DNA of 64,000 bases from Arcuatula senhousia (Eukaryota > Mollusca > Bivalvia > Mytilida > Mytilidae). Both the position numbers and the translations under genes were made by a program. This document shows positions 35,744 to 50,700 of the stretch, piece by piece (position 1 is the first letter of the stretch; every line of letters begins with the position of its first letter). Location of the stretch: contig OZ020307.1 of the NCBI GenBank assembly GCA_963971305.1, forward strand, positions 51,891,702 through 51,955,701, in the 5' to 3' direction. The notes under the pieces are model-generated. The model saw only the letters and a list, made by a program, of their open reading frames with translations, searched no databases and was not told the origin of the DNA.

Positions 35744-38700
35744 CTGAAAAGAAAATAAATGATACATATGATCATGTATTTGACCAAGAACTCGGTCTTT
35801 CCAAATACATCTCCTTACATTTGTATTTCAGACACAGAAATCATATTTTTGTTATAGAATACTTCTACGTTTAAAAATTGAAAAAAATATCGATATATTT
35901 TGTGAGGAATCGAAAAAGTCTAAAATACAAGTACACTAATAAAAATACATATAGTATATATCTAATAATTCTAGTAATTCTAGTACATATATACTCATCT
36001 ACATCTAATCTGCTGGTTACTTTGCATTTTTTGCTTCTCAATACTCGGAAAACATCATTTACTATTGGTAAAGCTTAGGTATGCAGAAATAAGCAGAGCT
36101 TAGACATGCTGCCACATGTAAATCGTTAATATACCTTTTATCTACTATGATCAATGCTTTGACATGCTGCCATAATCTTAGCATTACAGCTGTTATAACA
36201 CTTTTTATTGACTATGAGCAGAACTTGGACATGTTATCATAAGTTGTGCATCACAGCTGTAATAACAACTTTACTTACCATCAGCATAACTTGGTTATGC
36301 TGTCATTATCTATGGAACGCCATAACTGTCTTATGTGTATTTACACATAAAAGCACCATCTTATAATAGAAAACCACCATCTTATAATAGAAAACCACCA
36401 TCTTATAATAGAAAACCACCATCTTATAATAGAAAAGCACCATCCTTATAATACAAAAGCAATAAAAAAGACAAATAAGACAGCTATGGCGTTCCATAAT
36501 TATCTGAGAATCGCATCCGCTTTAAAATGTTTTTACTAACTTTGAGCAAAGCTTGGACATACTGTCATAAGATGAGCATCTCATCCGTTATAACACTTTT
36601 TACCGACTTTGAGCAAAGCCTTGACATACTGCCATAGGCTGAACGTCACAGCTGTTATTCCGGTAACACGTTTTACTTACTATGAGCAGAGCTCGGACAT
36701 GTTGCCATTAGCTGAGCATCACAACCAGCATAACCTGTTGTTTCATCGCTGCCGTCGTCACAGTCTTTGTCACAATCACAAACAAAGGCCTGGTCAATAC
36801 ATGACACAGCACCACCTTGGCAGGTGAACCATCCAGTTGGACATCGCTACAAAGAATAAAGCAAAAGCTTGTGAATACATAACTCAGAACCGCATTGGCA
36901 GGTGAACCATCCAGTTGGAAATCGCTACAAAGAATAAAACATAAGCTTGTCAATACATAACTCCGAACCGCACTGTCAGGTGTACCATCCAGTTGGACAT
37001 TGCTACAAAGAATAAAACAAAAGCTTGCCAATACATAACACAGAACTGTCAGGTATACCAGCCAATTGGTCAATTCTGAAAATATCAAATCAAACACCCG
37101 GTTAATACAAAACACAGCATTGCTCTTACAAGTGGCCCGACCAGGTGTAAAACGGTACAAAAAAGGAATAATTCTTTTCGATTTTCTTTTATCAGAAATT
37201 TAAAAAAGTAGTTTTCATACTTGAACATAGGCACCAGGGGCTGCTGTAGGACATGAATTCTGGTTACAGTCGGCAAATTCGCTGGAATCTCCACTGCAGG
37301 GTAGACCACCATTCTGAGGGAAGGGGTCGGAGCATGTCCTTGCACGTGAATATCTCCCACCGCCACATGAAACAGAACAAGAACCCCATGCACCCCAAGC
37401 TCCCCAGGCTCCATCGACTGAAAAGTAAGATTATATTATATTAAAATAGATAAATAAACCGACAATTGAAAACGAATCATCTCGTTTCGATTGGAGTTAG
37501 CATTGTTGATTGACATTGAGTTATTTTGTTTTGTTTTCCATGTTTTACATGTTGTCTGTTTTGTCCAGTTCTTGTTGGTAATTACTGGTTTTGTCTCTGC
37601 CCTTTCGGACTTTTGACATTCAGATACCCCATTGGTACCTCTGCTTCGTCCAAATATAAATATAATACGTCAGCAAACATACCCATTCACAACTTTTTAA
37701 ACAAGCAATATACCAAAACTGATTGATTTTGTTATAATTAAAAATCAAGATGATTTTAAAGAAATTTATCAGTTTGAATACCCGGCGATACACCTTCTTT
37801 AAGAAACTAAATATTGTTCTATAGAACTTCTCCGATTTCGATAGTTTTTATGAATTCTTGTAACTTACTTATGCAAACTTGAGTGTTACAGGACTGTGAT
37901 TCTGAAGAAGCACCACTACACTGAGCTCCGCCGTATTGTGGGGCAGGGTTGGTACATGTCCTTGTTCTATCCTGACTTCCGCCACCGCACGTGACTGTGC
38001 ACGTGCCCCAAGCAGACCAGCTTGTATATCCACCATCAACTGCAAACATCAATAATCATATCTATATATTCATTTGAGAAATTTTTTAATATGTAAACAG
38101 TATTTATTTTCAATTATTTGTAACATTAGTTCTGTATTGCCTTGTCCGAAAAAAAGCTATAGGAATGCGCTGTAAGATTCAATTGCTTATTTTTGCAAAT
38201 TGTTTTAGCATTCTTATATTGCAAGAATTTTGCAAGATTGAACTGATAATAGTTATTTTTTTTAGAATTAGGACAACACAATTTAACATTTAAAAGACCA
38301 TTTGCAATTATCAAAAAAACAATAAAAATTATTAAGATTAATTTGTTGTTTTATATTTTTGGACAGTACAATTATATTACAGATGACCCCACAGATGCAT
38401 CTATGTTGGAAAATGAAAATTCGAAGAAATAAATATGCTAGAATTTGGAAAAAAGTCAGTATGTTTACTGCGTATAAATTTTCAAACCCAATAAAAACTA
38501 TAAGTTAGATTTTGTTTTAAATTGGATTAGTAACTTGTCTTAAAGTAGAAAGTAAATTTGTGAATAAATACTTGCACAAGCAGTTTATCTTTTTTATATG
38601 AAAGATGCTAAATTGTTCCTATTTTATACTATTCAAAGCCACGAAAAAAAAAAACGTTTATGTGATGTGGATTTAAGGGAAACTTATGATCCAAAATTGA

Positions 38701-41700
38701 TAGAAGTAACGTGAAATAATTTTCGGATGCATTGAAAATATTTTAACAATACAATTTCTGTTTACAATTTAAGGGAAACTTATGATCCAAAATTGATAGA
38801 AGTAACGTGAAATAATTTTCGGATGCATTGAAAATATTTTAACAATACAATTTCTGTCTGATCATGCGCAATAGAATGGTGTAATATTTGTAACAACTTG
38901 CTTGGACAATGGTGAGTATTGCAGGCTTGTCTGCCGGAGCGAGCACCGGTACAATCCGCGCCACCGTACTGTGGGACTGGGTTGGTGCATGTTCTTGTTC
39001 TGTCCTGGGTTCCGCCACCACATGTCACAGTACATGTATCCCAACTTGTCCAAGATGTAAAACCTCCATCAACTAATGTGAAAATTTAGACCGCGCTTTA
39101 AGTGATTCTAAAATTCCTTACAAATCTATTTAAAATTTGACATTTAATGAAAACAAAGTGTTTTGAACCGTTAAAATATTACCCATGACTGTTCATAAAC
39201 TAAAATCGAATGATAGTTGAATATTCTAAATAATTATCTGTCTTTGGTCTAGTACAAAAAACAATTATTGAGTTTTCAATATTATTATTCTAATCATTCA
39301 AATCGCAGTCAAATTTTAAATGTAAATTTTCGGTTTTGGAGGCCAAACTTACTTGGGCAATTATGAGTGTTACAATTCTGACGACCAGATCGAGCGCCGG
39401 TACAGTCTGCTCCACCGTACTGTGGGACTGGGTTGGTACATGTTCTTGTCCTGTCCTGGGTCCCACCTCCGCATGTCACAGTACAAGTGTCCCAATTTGT
39501 CCAAGACGTAAAACTTCCATCAACTAATGGAGTATACGAATAAGGTTTTTTTATATCTGTTTTTTAAAGTTTAAATAAATTTTCTATTATTATTGAAAGA
39601 AAACTTAGTTTTAAATTATAATGAACAATTAAAAAAAACTTATCTGATCAAAATGTCACGGGTTGTGTGCTTAACAAGAACAAATGAATATGGTAAGAAT
39701 GAAGCAAGGTCAACTAAAGTGGGTTTTTTCGGTTGTTGGTACATTTCTTTATCAAGAATTAAAAATAGAATCAACCTTAAATACTAGACGCTTTTTTTAT
39801 TTTTATCATTGGATAAAATATTATAAAAACAGATTTTTTCCGACTATGCAATTGTTCTTTAACAGTCTTTACCAATTTGGCTATAAGTAGCATGACTTGG
39901 TTTTAAGAAATAAAAAAAAATAGATGTTACTATGTCAATACGGTATTTAAAACGCTTAATGGCCTTTTTGAATTGACATAGAAATGAAAAAGCAGATGTT
40001 TTTTTTTGTCGTGCAAGATTATTTTTAAAAACAGGACTTCAGGAGAGTTATCATAGACGTCAAGAAAGAATTGAATATTGGTTTCTATCGTGCATTTGTT
40101 GATGCAAATTATAAAAGACGATAAAAATGATTATTGAATGACTATATGCAAATAAAATTGTTTAATTGACATTGATAGCTAATCTTTCTTTCTTAGTAAC
40201 TTAGTTGTTTTTATCATGTCTTGTTCGATTCAACACTCTCTTATTAAATTTAAGTAACTTAGTTATTTCTTTAGATTTTTTATTTTAATGATAAAATAAA
40301 AACAGGACTCAACATTATATCACTATGCTTAACTACTTTTAGGTGTCGTCATTTGAATTTTTTTTTTCAGTTTGATCTACTTTCCCAATTTTTTAAAATA
40401 GTTTTACAGTTTAGAAGATACATGTATGTATTTGTTGGTATTTAAAGTTTGTTTAAGTAAACACTTCTGATATTGAAAAATCAACCTCAATGAACATCGA
40501 GTCGAAAAATCTGTTTGTACCAAAAACTCTGTTACACGTGTAAAACAATTTGAAAACCCCATATTAAATTGTTAGATGGAAAAAAAATAAGCATATCAAG
40601 GTGATGCTATTACAAAAGGTATATGATTCAGTTTTGGTTTTATAAGAATCATTATTAACACATGTGTAACTCAATGCGATATCGATTAGTTTATGTTAGA
40701 GATTAAAAAGATATGAACCAGACACTCAACAGTTGCATCAAAATAATTAACTAAAAGAAAACAAAAAAGATTTTTTGAGCTGATAATTATAAAATTTACA
40801 TTGTTTGAAAGGCTTTTATTTGACATAAAAATGTGTGTCACTTTGTTGAAGCAGACTCAAAAACAGACAATAGCTGATTATTTGTAAATCAGATTTAGTA
40901 TATACTTTGAATGCACATAGAAACATTCATGGTCTTTGATGTACGGTAGTAAGGGGTCGCTAATAGCTAGTGTACTCCAATATATATTGCCTGGTTCATA
41001 TATCACTGGGTGTCAGTATGATAAAACTGGTGTTATAGGTTTCATAACAAAATCAACTTACTTGGACAGTGGTGGGTGTTACAACTTTGTGTTTGTGATC
41101 TGGCACCAGAGCAGTCAGCTCCGCCATATTGTGGAGTTGGATTTGTACATGTCCTTGATCTTCCCTGAGTACCACCGCCACAGGTTACACTACATGTTCC
41201 CCAGCTAGTCCAAGACGTAAAGCCGCCATCAACTATAATATGTAAAAAAACAGGTTAGGCAAACACAATATATTTGTTTAAGATAACCCAAACAACGGGA
41301 TTACTTTTTTTCCTACGCTTGCACAGTTTATTGAAGTTTTCAGTTTGTCAAAAACAACAGACTAATTTCATTTTATTTTATTACTTCAGATATATTTGTT
41401 TGTATCATTATTATGTTTTAATGTAAAGGCTTTCAAACTCAATACGTTAAGTAGGTACGCAAATGCATTCTATTTTTTGACTTGGAAGAGGTTGATTTTA
41501 CTTGTATAGTGCTGCAAAAATATTCCTTACGCACCCCCAAAGAGCTCTTTCTGGGTAACTTACATTTTTATTTGTTTAAATGGAACATTAATTGAAAAAG
41601 AGTCATCGTTTTCTTCCAATTGATCAAACAAAAGAAACCCCCTTTTTCCAATAAAAAAATATTTTTCATTTTTGACTTTTCAAATAAGATATGTTTTATT

Positions 41701-44700
41701 TTTTTTCAACTTACTTGGGCAGTTATGTGTGTTACAAGCCTGTGATGCACTAGATGCACCAGAGCATGCTGCACCGCCATATTGAGGTGCTGGGTTGTTA
41801 CATAATCTGCTTTTCGATTGAGATCCACCTCCGCAAGTCAAAGAACATGTTCCCCATGCAGTCCAGCTTGAGTAGCCTCCATCAACTATTGAAATAATGG
41901 TATGCATTTGAATTGTTGTATGAAACAATTTCAATTATGCATGTTTATACATTTTGAAATTGCCTGTTTATATATTTCAAAACAAGATTCGTAACTGATA
42001 ATTTCTTGATAGTAATTATAGTCTTTCAAAATACATCTATTTTAAATTAGTAAAAGTTTGGTACCCCAATAAGTACTGACCCTAATCTGTAAAAACTCAG
42101 TACCAAACCAATTAATGAAATTGTTAATGTTTGCTTTGTATCATATGCAGACTTTTATGAGTAACCTCTCAGATGCAACAAGCGGATCGTGGAAAAATAT
42201 AAGTGTCGACATTGCAGCTCTTATTACTATACTATTCTATAGACCAAAACAGGTAACAATTGAGATAGTCGATCCTGTTATGTGGTTCACGTAAAAAGAA
42301 AGTTTTCTCGGTTGAACTTTTGGGTACAAGTTGTTAGAGATAATTATAATCGTTAAAATACCAGTTGTTTTGTTTTCAAACAACTTACGAAAGTAGAAAT
42401 AAAAAAGATATATCAAAATTGAAACCTTGCAGTTCACCATTCCCAAAGTTATAGAATATCTGAAAGTTGCAGTCCCTTAAACTAGATTTACATTTGGTGG
42501 TCAAACGTTGCTCCATTTCCGACCAATCAAATCGTTTTGTTATTACGCTTAACCAAAATGCTTTTAGCTAGATAGTTAGCCTATCATTTAACCCCCAAAA
42601 TATCATAGCTATTCGCTGCTTACGCTTAAATAGGCAAATAAATTTGAAACTTACTCGGGCAGTTGTGTGTGTTACAACTTTGTGATGCAGAAGTGGCGCC
42701 AGAACATGCTGCACCTCCATATTGAGGTGCTGGATTGTTACACAGTCTGCTTTTAGTTTGAGATCCACCGCCACAAGTCAAAGAACATGATCCCCATGCA
42801 GTCCAGCCAGAGTAACCGCCATTAACTATATTGAACATAGAAAATGTAGGTTTAACTTACTCAATGAAAAAAACAAAAAAACAAACACACAAAAATCCAA
42901 AAACAAATAAACAAAAAGATACAAAAAAAGAAAGACAAATGAGTTTTACTGACGAAAAAGGGCACACATTTTTTATACAATTAAATAAATATCTCTGTCT
43001 GGCTCTTTTAAAATTTCAATTGACCTCATATGTGTTGGATATATTTTCCAGAACTTGTAAAAAATATTTTCATTTTCTAATTTATCTTTTTATAATTGTT
43101 AAAAAGATAATAATGGTTAATGAAAAAGAATATGCCTAAACTTACTCGGGCAATTTTGTGTGTTACAGGCCTGGGATGCACTAGATGAACCGGAACATGC
43201 TGTACCGCCATGTTGAGGTGCTGGGTTGTTACATAATCTGCTTTTTGATTGAGATCCACCTCCGCAAGTCAACGAACATGATCCCCATGCAGTCCAGCTA
43301 GAGTAACCACCATTAACTATATCAAATATATATATAGTTTTATACTGAGGAGAAGAAGAAAAAATACTCCTTATTATAATGTGAAGTATTCGTATGAAGA
43401 ATAGATTACATTTGCTTAAAAAATTCAAACAAATTCCAGGTTTGGACAATCTTCATGTGTTCCTTCAATGGGGATAAGGAATCCTCAAACACAAGGTATA
43501 TCAGCCAAAACCAGAGGCAAAATAGCATTATCTAAAGTCACAAAAAAAGAAAGACACTCAAAGAAACGACATCCATGATTCTCTTAAAGCACATGTGTTG
43601 CTTAAAAGCCAGCATAGTTCAGAGGGTTGACAAAGTGTGACATGTACTTTCAAGTTTCTCCTGATAGACCAAGATGACAGTATACGAAGATACGCTAAAT
43701 ACAAGTTTGTCCACAGTGGCATGTGTCTTCTATCGTTTGTTGCAAAACCAAGAAGCCAGAATACACTGAAAGACAACCACGTGTAGAATTAATAAAGTGA
43801 TGCATTATCTTTTATCATATATGTTATACAAAAGGTATCGTCTACAATCTTCTACTATCTCTGTATTTGCCAAGAGGATAGTCTCGATCACCCAGACGCT
43901 TATCAATAGATGATAAGGGTCTGGGACAGTCCCATTACCTCTGTTGTTATGTGTACGTTCGGATTACTTTCAGGCTTTATCATAATGTTCGACGAAAATC
44001 ACTCAACCGTATGTTCAGAATTCTGTACATATGGTTCAGTGATTTCATGCAAATACAACTGCGAGATAACTTCTCCAATTGATGCGAGTTGTTCTCTTAT
44101 AACATAATATTTCTTATTGTACAATAAGACATCCTATTTTACATTTTTGAAAACAAGTGGGTTTTGTTAACAATAAAAAAATTCGTTTTATAGTTAAATT
44201 GTACTCACGGGCGTCTACCTGGTTTTGGAAATTGATTATGTTTATTGGAGTTAAAAATTGGGACATTCTTGATTACAGAACCTTACACGTTTGACCAATC
44301 CGATTCTCGATTTTGCAAAACCAGTTGTCAAAAACCAAGGAAGACCAATGAAACGTTGAGTTTTTAAATTTGGTTCATTTCAGATTGAAATGAATCTTGT
44401 ATGCTAAACACGTCATATACACACTCGGTAAAGGTTAAAAAGTAAAACGATCGCCACCTAGTGGTAATGAGAAATCAATAGGTGTTTTCTCAGACTCACT
44501 ACCTTGGTAGTATGAGTTTGGGTTCGAGACTACCAAGAAGATAGCAAACACAGATGGACAAAATAGAAAAAATTTAATCAAGTCAGGGGTATACATTTTA
44601 TAACTTGTTGATAAATTTATTGGGCAGTATTCGCTGATAGACAACCACGAAAACATTCATCAAAGTCGGACAATTTCTTCCTTCATAAGTTTTATTTAAA

Positions 44701-47700
44701 AACGAAGAGGCAAAAATATACAGATACAGTTTTACACCTTTATACCCCAAAAAGCGTATTTGGTCTTTTCAGGGGGAGTAAAATGTCTTTAAAGGTGGTA
44801 TAGTTAATATAGTTATTAAATTGATAGCATATATTTAACTTACAATTCACGTTGCCCCAAATAGTATTCATTATAGTCCATTTGAGTTCTATAAATCAAC
44901 GAAAATTCTTTTATTTTTTTTGTCTCTCAAATAAAATTTATTTTTCAAACACAAGTAAACTTTTTATTAGTATACGAACTCTGATAAGAAAAACCCAGAT
45001 GTTATCTTCTAAAACAAAAAAGTTTTCTATATGGTCTAATGCTAAATATTTCACAAATTTTAATAATACCTAAAATGGTGTTTTTATCTGACGGAACAGC
45101 CAGGTGTTGGGGCCACCTGAACATAATTGAAAGGACTAACAATAGGAGATTAGATGACCAATTAGCTCCACAAAGGGTTTTTAAAGGTATACAGAGCAAA
45201 TGCTGTTCCTGGTCACTAGGTTGTACTCCCATGGAATTCTATGAATTTTTGGTCCATTTTTACCACTAAGGTCTATGGAAAACATTATTATTAGTCATGC
45301 AAAAATTTTGAAATTTTTTGCCTGAGTTCGTATGCCATTAAAATGTCATGGCATACTTAAATAGTTAAAATATTTTGCAAGACGTAAATTAACAAGCCAT
45401 TTTTCGTTGATTTATAAAGCTCAAACGGACTATAATGGTTCTGCTAGATAATTTTCGAGGTTAAAATACCTAGACACATCAACATAAGAAAATTTAAGAT
45501 TTCTTTAATTTAAGAGAACAAAACAGCAGATTTGTTTTAGTACATTTTGGTTTTATTTTGGTAATAATTATCATAAAACCAAGTAAAATTGTGTTTTCTG
45601 CATTTTTGCAAAGTGAGATAATTTGTGTCAAAAAATGCCATTTTGGGTCACTTTTTGGCATAGTTTTCTCTTTATCAGAAAAACGAAATTGGAAGCAACC
45701 TTTTTTCTTTTCATTTTTCTGATGCAATTTACAAGACCTATATCATATAAAAAAATTCCATTGACAAAATTTATATACAGACACGATATTCCTTTGAAAT
45801 TGGTAACTTTCTTTAACATTTCAATGAAAATCAAAACTTTGAAGTCATTTATATCAAAAACCAAGTCGGAAGCATGTACTTTTAAAATTGAATTTTTAAA
45901 GAGCATGTCCGCATTCATAAACAAATTTTTAAGAAAATTCATTGACAGAAAAAACTTGATGCATGCGGCATGTACCTCCTTAAGAACTAATTAAAATATG
46001 TTGACAAGTCTTAACAGAAATTTTGTTTAGATATGTCTAGTTTTTTATTATTCTATATGTCTGTTTCAGACAATAGTTCAAGTGCTGATGATTTTAAATC
46101 AAAGAAATACGACATTCCAAACTATTTCACTAAAACAAAATTAGATGGACCATGACAAGTTCTTTCGGAAAAAAATAACATTTTGAAATTAAGTATCAAA
46201 TGCAAGGTAAACTTAGTAGAACAAAAGCAGTTAACTTACTTGGACATGCGCTCCTTGTACACGTGATTGATTGAGTTCCACTTCCGCTGCATTGACTACC
46301 GCCATGCTGTGGACTAGGACTGCTGCAAGATCTTGACCTAGTTTGCGTTCCACTTGCACAGGTGACTGAACATGATCCGTATGAACCCCAACTACCCCAT
46401 CCGCCATTAACTAATTAAATAAACAATAAGAAATGCACTTAAGCTATTCAAAAATTCAAACTCCAAAGAAAGGCCATTAATAAGATGAGTATAACGGTCT
46501 TTCAAGTACAAATTTAAGTTATAATTAGCTTCAATCAAGTGACTTTCTGTAATGAATTGATTTAATTAAAAAGAATAAACTTGGCAAACATTTGGTTTTT
46601 TGTATCAATTATTACTTCTAATTAGTTTGTGAAGCTTCAAATATTAAGAATTGCTTTGCTTCAATCAATTATTATTTCAGTAGGAGATAAGCAATGGTTT
46701 CAAATGGTCTATTTTAGATTTCAAAGTGGGCTTAAACTTCCGAGTAATAACAGAGAAATGATTTGATAAGTGTCAAAATGTTCATGGCATGCAATTTTGT
46801 CTTGCCTATGTTATCTTGCAGATAAACCACGTACTTGGACAGTAAATAGATGCTGAGCAGGATGCTGTGATAGTTGAAGTTCCCGCGCACTGGTCACCAT
46901 CATACTTGGGAGCAGGATCGTTACAAAGCCTCGTCCTGGTCTTTGTCCCTGTCACAGTTGAACCGGAAGCGGAACAGGATTGTGAACAAGATCCATAGCT
47001 CCCCCAGCTTCCCCAGTTTCCATGGACTAAAAAAATAATTTAAAAATGCACAGAGGCATGATATTTTCATGTATGATCGGTAAGTTTATTGTGAATAACA
47101 TATCAAATTTCAAGAGTATTGATGAAAATATACTTTTTGTGTTGGCATTTTTTTTTTTAGCACGACATGTTCACTGAAGTTTTTCTCATTTTGGTATTCT
47201 TAAATCCACAGAAGCCGGACAAAAGGCATTTGATAGTTATTAAAGGAATGACCACAATATTTTTTTCTGTCTATGAAGAAATTACATTTTAAAATGTTAT
47301 TTCGAATAGACAGAAACATGTTGTGGTAATTTCTTATGAATTAATTTCAATTACATGTTTTCTTAATTCAAAAATCGTATGATAGGAAAAAAATAATTTT
47401 ATAACAATTAATGAATTAAAATCCCCATTTTTAAACCCCACTTTTTAAAAATCCTCATACATTGAAAAATAAAAAGTTTTCAAATTTTAAACATATCATC
47501 TGAACGTTTTATATCATGTTCTTAAATATACAATTTTAGCATGCATTAAGCATGAAGATTGATCTTGATCTAAATAAATTTATTTAAATTTGAATTGTAC
47601 ATTAATACATTTATTTCTTCAATCATCATAACCACGTCCAATGAAATTCAATTTTTTGTTTTATATGTACAAACTGAACGTACCTGGAGGTGGAGTGGCA

Positions 47701-50700
47701 CAATCTTCTTCTGCTACACCATCGCCGTCATCATCTAAAAATAGAGAATGATGAATACAATTGATGAAAATAAGATGAAAAATTGGATAACAACGATGAA
47801 CGAGGTTTTTGTTGTCCTATGCTCTTCATATTCATATAGTGTTTAGCATTTTAAACTTTTGATATAACTCCTCTGATGAGTCTTGAATAGATAAAATGCG
47901 CGTCAAGTTAAGCAAAATTGAGAGTCTGCTATTTTGCATGACCGAAAATTGGGATTATTTAAGCTTAAAGAAGCAACGGGGTCCCTAAGAAACATGTTAA
48001 TAATAAAAAAAAAGACAAAACAAGAAGACACTGAGAAAAACACGACAAAGACGCATAGCACAACCATTTAGAAACAACTCTCGAAACGAGAGGTAATTTA
48101 GGTGGTTCGGGAGGGTAGACAAACTACGTTTGTTGTACCTTTTACACGACAATGGTTAGCTTAGGAAATGACAATTTCGAAATGAAGCACAATTAAAAAA
48201 CCTCGATAACAAATATAAACAAACAAAGAAAAAAAAAGAGATTCCGTATCAATAGAGACTTTTGTAGAACTTTTAATGCTGAAGAATAAGTGTTGCATCA
48301 GATTTTCTCTATTTCCTAAAATTTCTAATTTACAAGTCAAAAACAGTAGTCTGACCCCGAAGGTCTTTTTGAAGCAATTGCGATCCAGTTTTCTTGGCCA
48401 AATAAAAAAAAAGTTTTGTTTCTTTACTTCTTGTAGATATTAAATGAATATCTATATTATTTTTGCTCCATACGGTTTTTAAAGTCCTTTTATCTCACCT
48501 TTGCCTTGGTTTTCAGGCATACAAAGTTCTTCGTCGATTTTTCCATCACAGTCATTATCTATACCATCACCGACAACAGTTGGCGTAGGAACACATACCT
48601 AGGATATAAGGAAACCCAAACTATATTTAATAGAGATTTAAGTCTCAAATCTATTTACAGCAACGGTTAAATTCATAGCAAGTGGTTATCATTTGATAGC
48701 TAAAATCAAATCCACGCGAATCTTTTCATAAGAAACGGGCTGTCGTTCAGAAAAAGTCTTGGAATCACCATTAATTAATAATCAATTCAAGATAGTTATT
48801 TAACAAATGAGATTCAGAAATCATTTAATTTGTAAAGCAAAATAGTGTCCTATGACATTTTGTCCACCCTACCATACTTAACACTGAAAAAATCTAGAGG
48901 ACAAAATTTCATATCTCTTAAGCGTTTTATTCCGTCCTTGGACTTCATCATAGGAGTGAATGCCACTCAAGACAATATTTCACAGCGGACACTATTTTAT
49001 GTTACAAATTCACCTCTTAAAATTCTGGATTTTTTTTTACATGATAACGTTCTATAGATTTTGGTAGTTGGCAAAAATTCTGAATTTTTATATAACATAC
49101 TGTGTTAATTGGTGCCATTCTCATCCCTGTGGGGAATCCGTATGTCTCGTATTTTGCCTGTCCGTACAGGTAGCCGCCAAAAATAGAAATAGGTGAGGTG
49201 TGTCTGATTACATGAGACCCTTCAGGTATACTGATGTATCCGCCGACGTAATCAGTACCAGCAATGGAATGGTAGGCAGTTGATGATGGAAATGGATTCC
49301 CGTTATGTCTCAAACCTGATTTTTCGCTAGACTTCACAACGAACATAAAGTAATTGCTGTACGATCCATAAGACCACTTTGGAGTACTGAAAGTGTAGTC
49401 GGCACCAAACTGTTCCATTGGGGGTACCAAGAGCAGCATAGGATCAGATTCCTCAGAAGATGACTGTTGACTCATACAAAATTGGAAGACTGTAATTGGT
49501 TTGTCAGCTACAACTTTGGTATATCTTCCCGATGGCAGTGTTTTCTGAACAAAGGTTCCCTTTTTACTAATTGTAAAAGAAGAGCTATAACCTCCTGATA
49601 TCGTAACTCTCGTATTATCTTCGCTGGCTATGAATTTGAAATAGTCACCGGTTGTACGCAATGGGATTGGAACAGTGACAAAATTTTTCCCCCAGGAGTC
49701 AACTGGAGTTAGTTGTTCAACGATGTGATCGGAACTGCTTCCAGACCCAATATTTGTTCTCTGGTTACCACCTAAGACGCCAATTTTCTTTGATCCTGTT
49801 ATGTATGATCCAGTCATGTCTCCGTACGTTTGCAGTTGTATCATTTGGTACTTGTTTATAGTATCCGTAAGGGTACTTCCGGCGCCATATGATCTACCGC
49901 CATAAGACACGGTTTGCGATCCCATGTGTGTTGAAAACTTGACGCTCACTGATGTTCCATCTTCAACGCCAATGATGACGATTTGGCATCGATAGGAAGA
50001 TGGGTACCATGAAACATGATAGTACTCGGTTCCTAATACATCGACCGGCAAGGCGAGGTAGGCGTCACAGGAGTAGTACTCTTTGTTTACACCATAAACA
50101 ACAACTTCGTCGTCGGCACTGACTTGAATACCTACCAAATCAGAAAACATGCTGTACATTATTCTAACGGGGCGTTAAGACAACTTTTGTGAGTTAAGAT
50201 TTTTTATAGTTATTTACCTGAAACATTTTTGATTATACCAAAAATATCTTTTCTAGCAAGTCAACTCAAATGATTAGATCATTACTCACAGTCTGAATTT
50301 CAGAATTAATATTGCAGGAAAACATAGAACACAAAAATATAACCGACCTTTGTTGTCTTTTACGCTTCCAAACATTCGTAGGTTGTTATCCATGAAAAGC
50401 TGTTTCACTACCCCGGATGTGACTGTGAACCTTTCATTGATGGAGGAGGAATACAAAGGCGCTGTTACGACAACATTTACAGTTGTCGTTCTTGACGTCG
50501 TGACGAAAACTTCTGTCTGCAAACTTTTTCCGCTGTTCTCTCCGAAACCAATTATAAACAATGTACCTCTATTGTCAGGGGCTAAAAATACAATCAAGTT
50601 AGAGTAAGTTATTGCTAAGCTCCCAAGCAGTATTAATGCGGCTGTATCAGGGAGATGAACATGAACGAGTTGATAAATTGCCACACATATATTTGGACGT

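Noticed and set aside
36306..36497. Open frame with repeated FYYKMVV units
   Set aside because: It is the translation of the 21-bp minisatellite inside the inverted-repeat element, not a protein repeat under coding constraint.
45623..45994. Two overlapping frames on opposite strands (123 and 104 codons) in gene 3 intron 8
   Set aside because: Low-complexity Lys/Phe-rich translations of AT-rich DNA with no domain, no splice context and no counterpart in gene 2.
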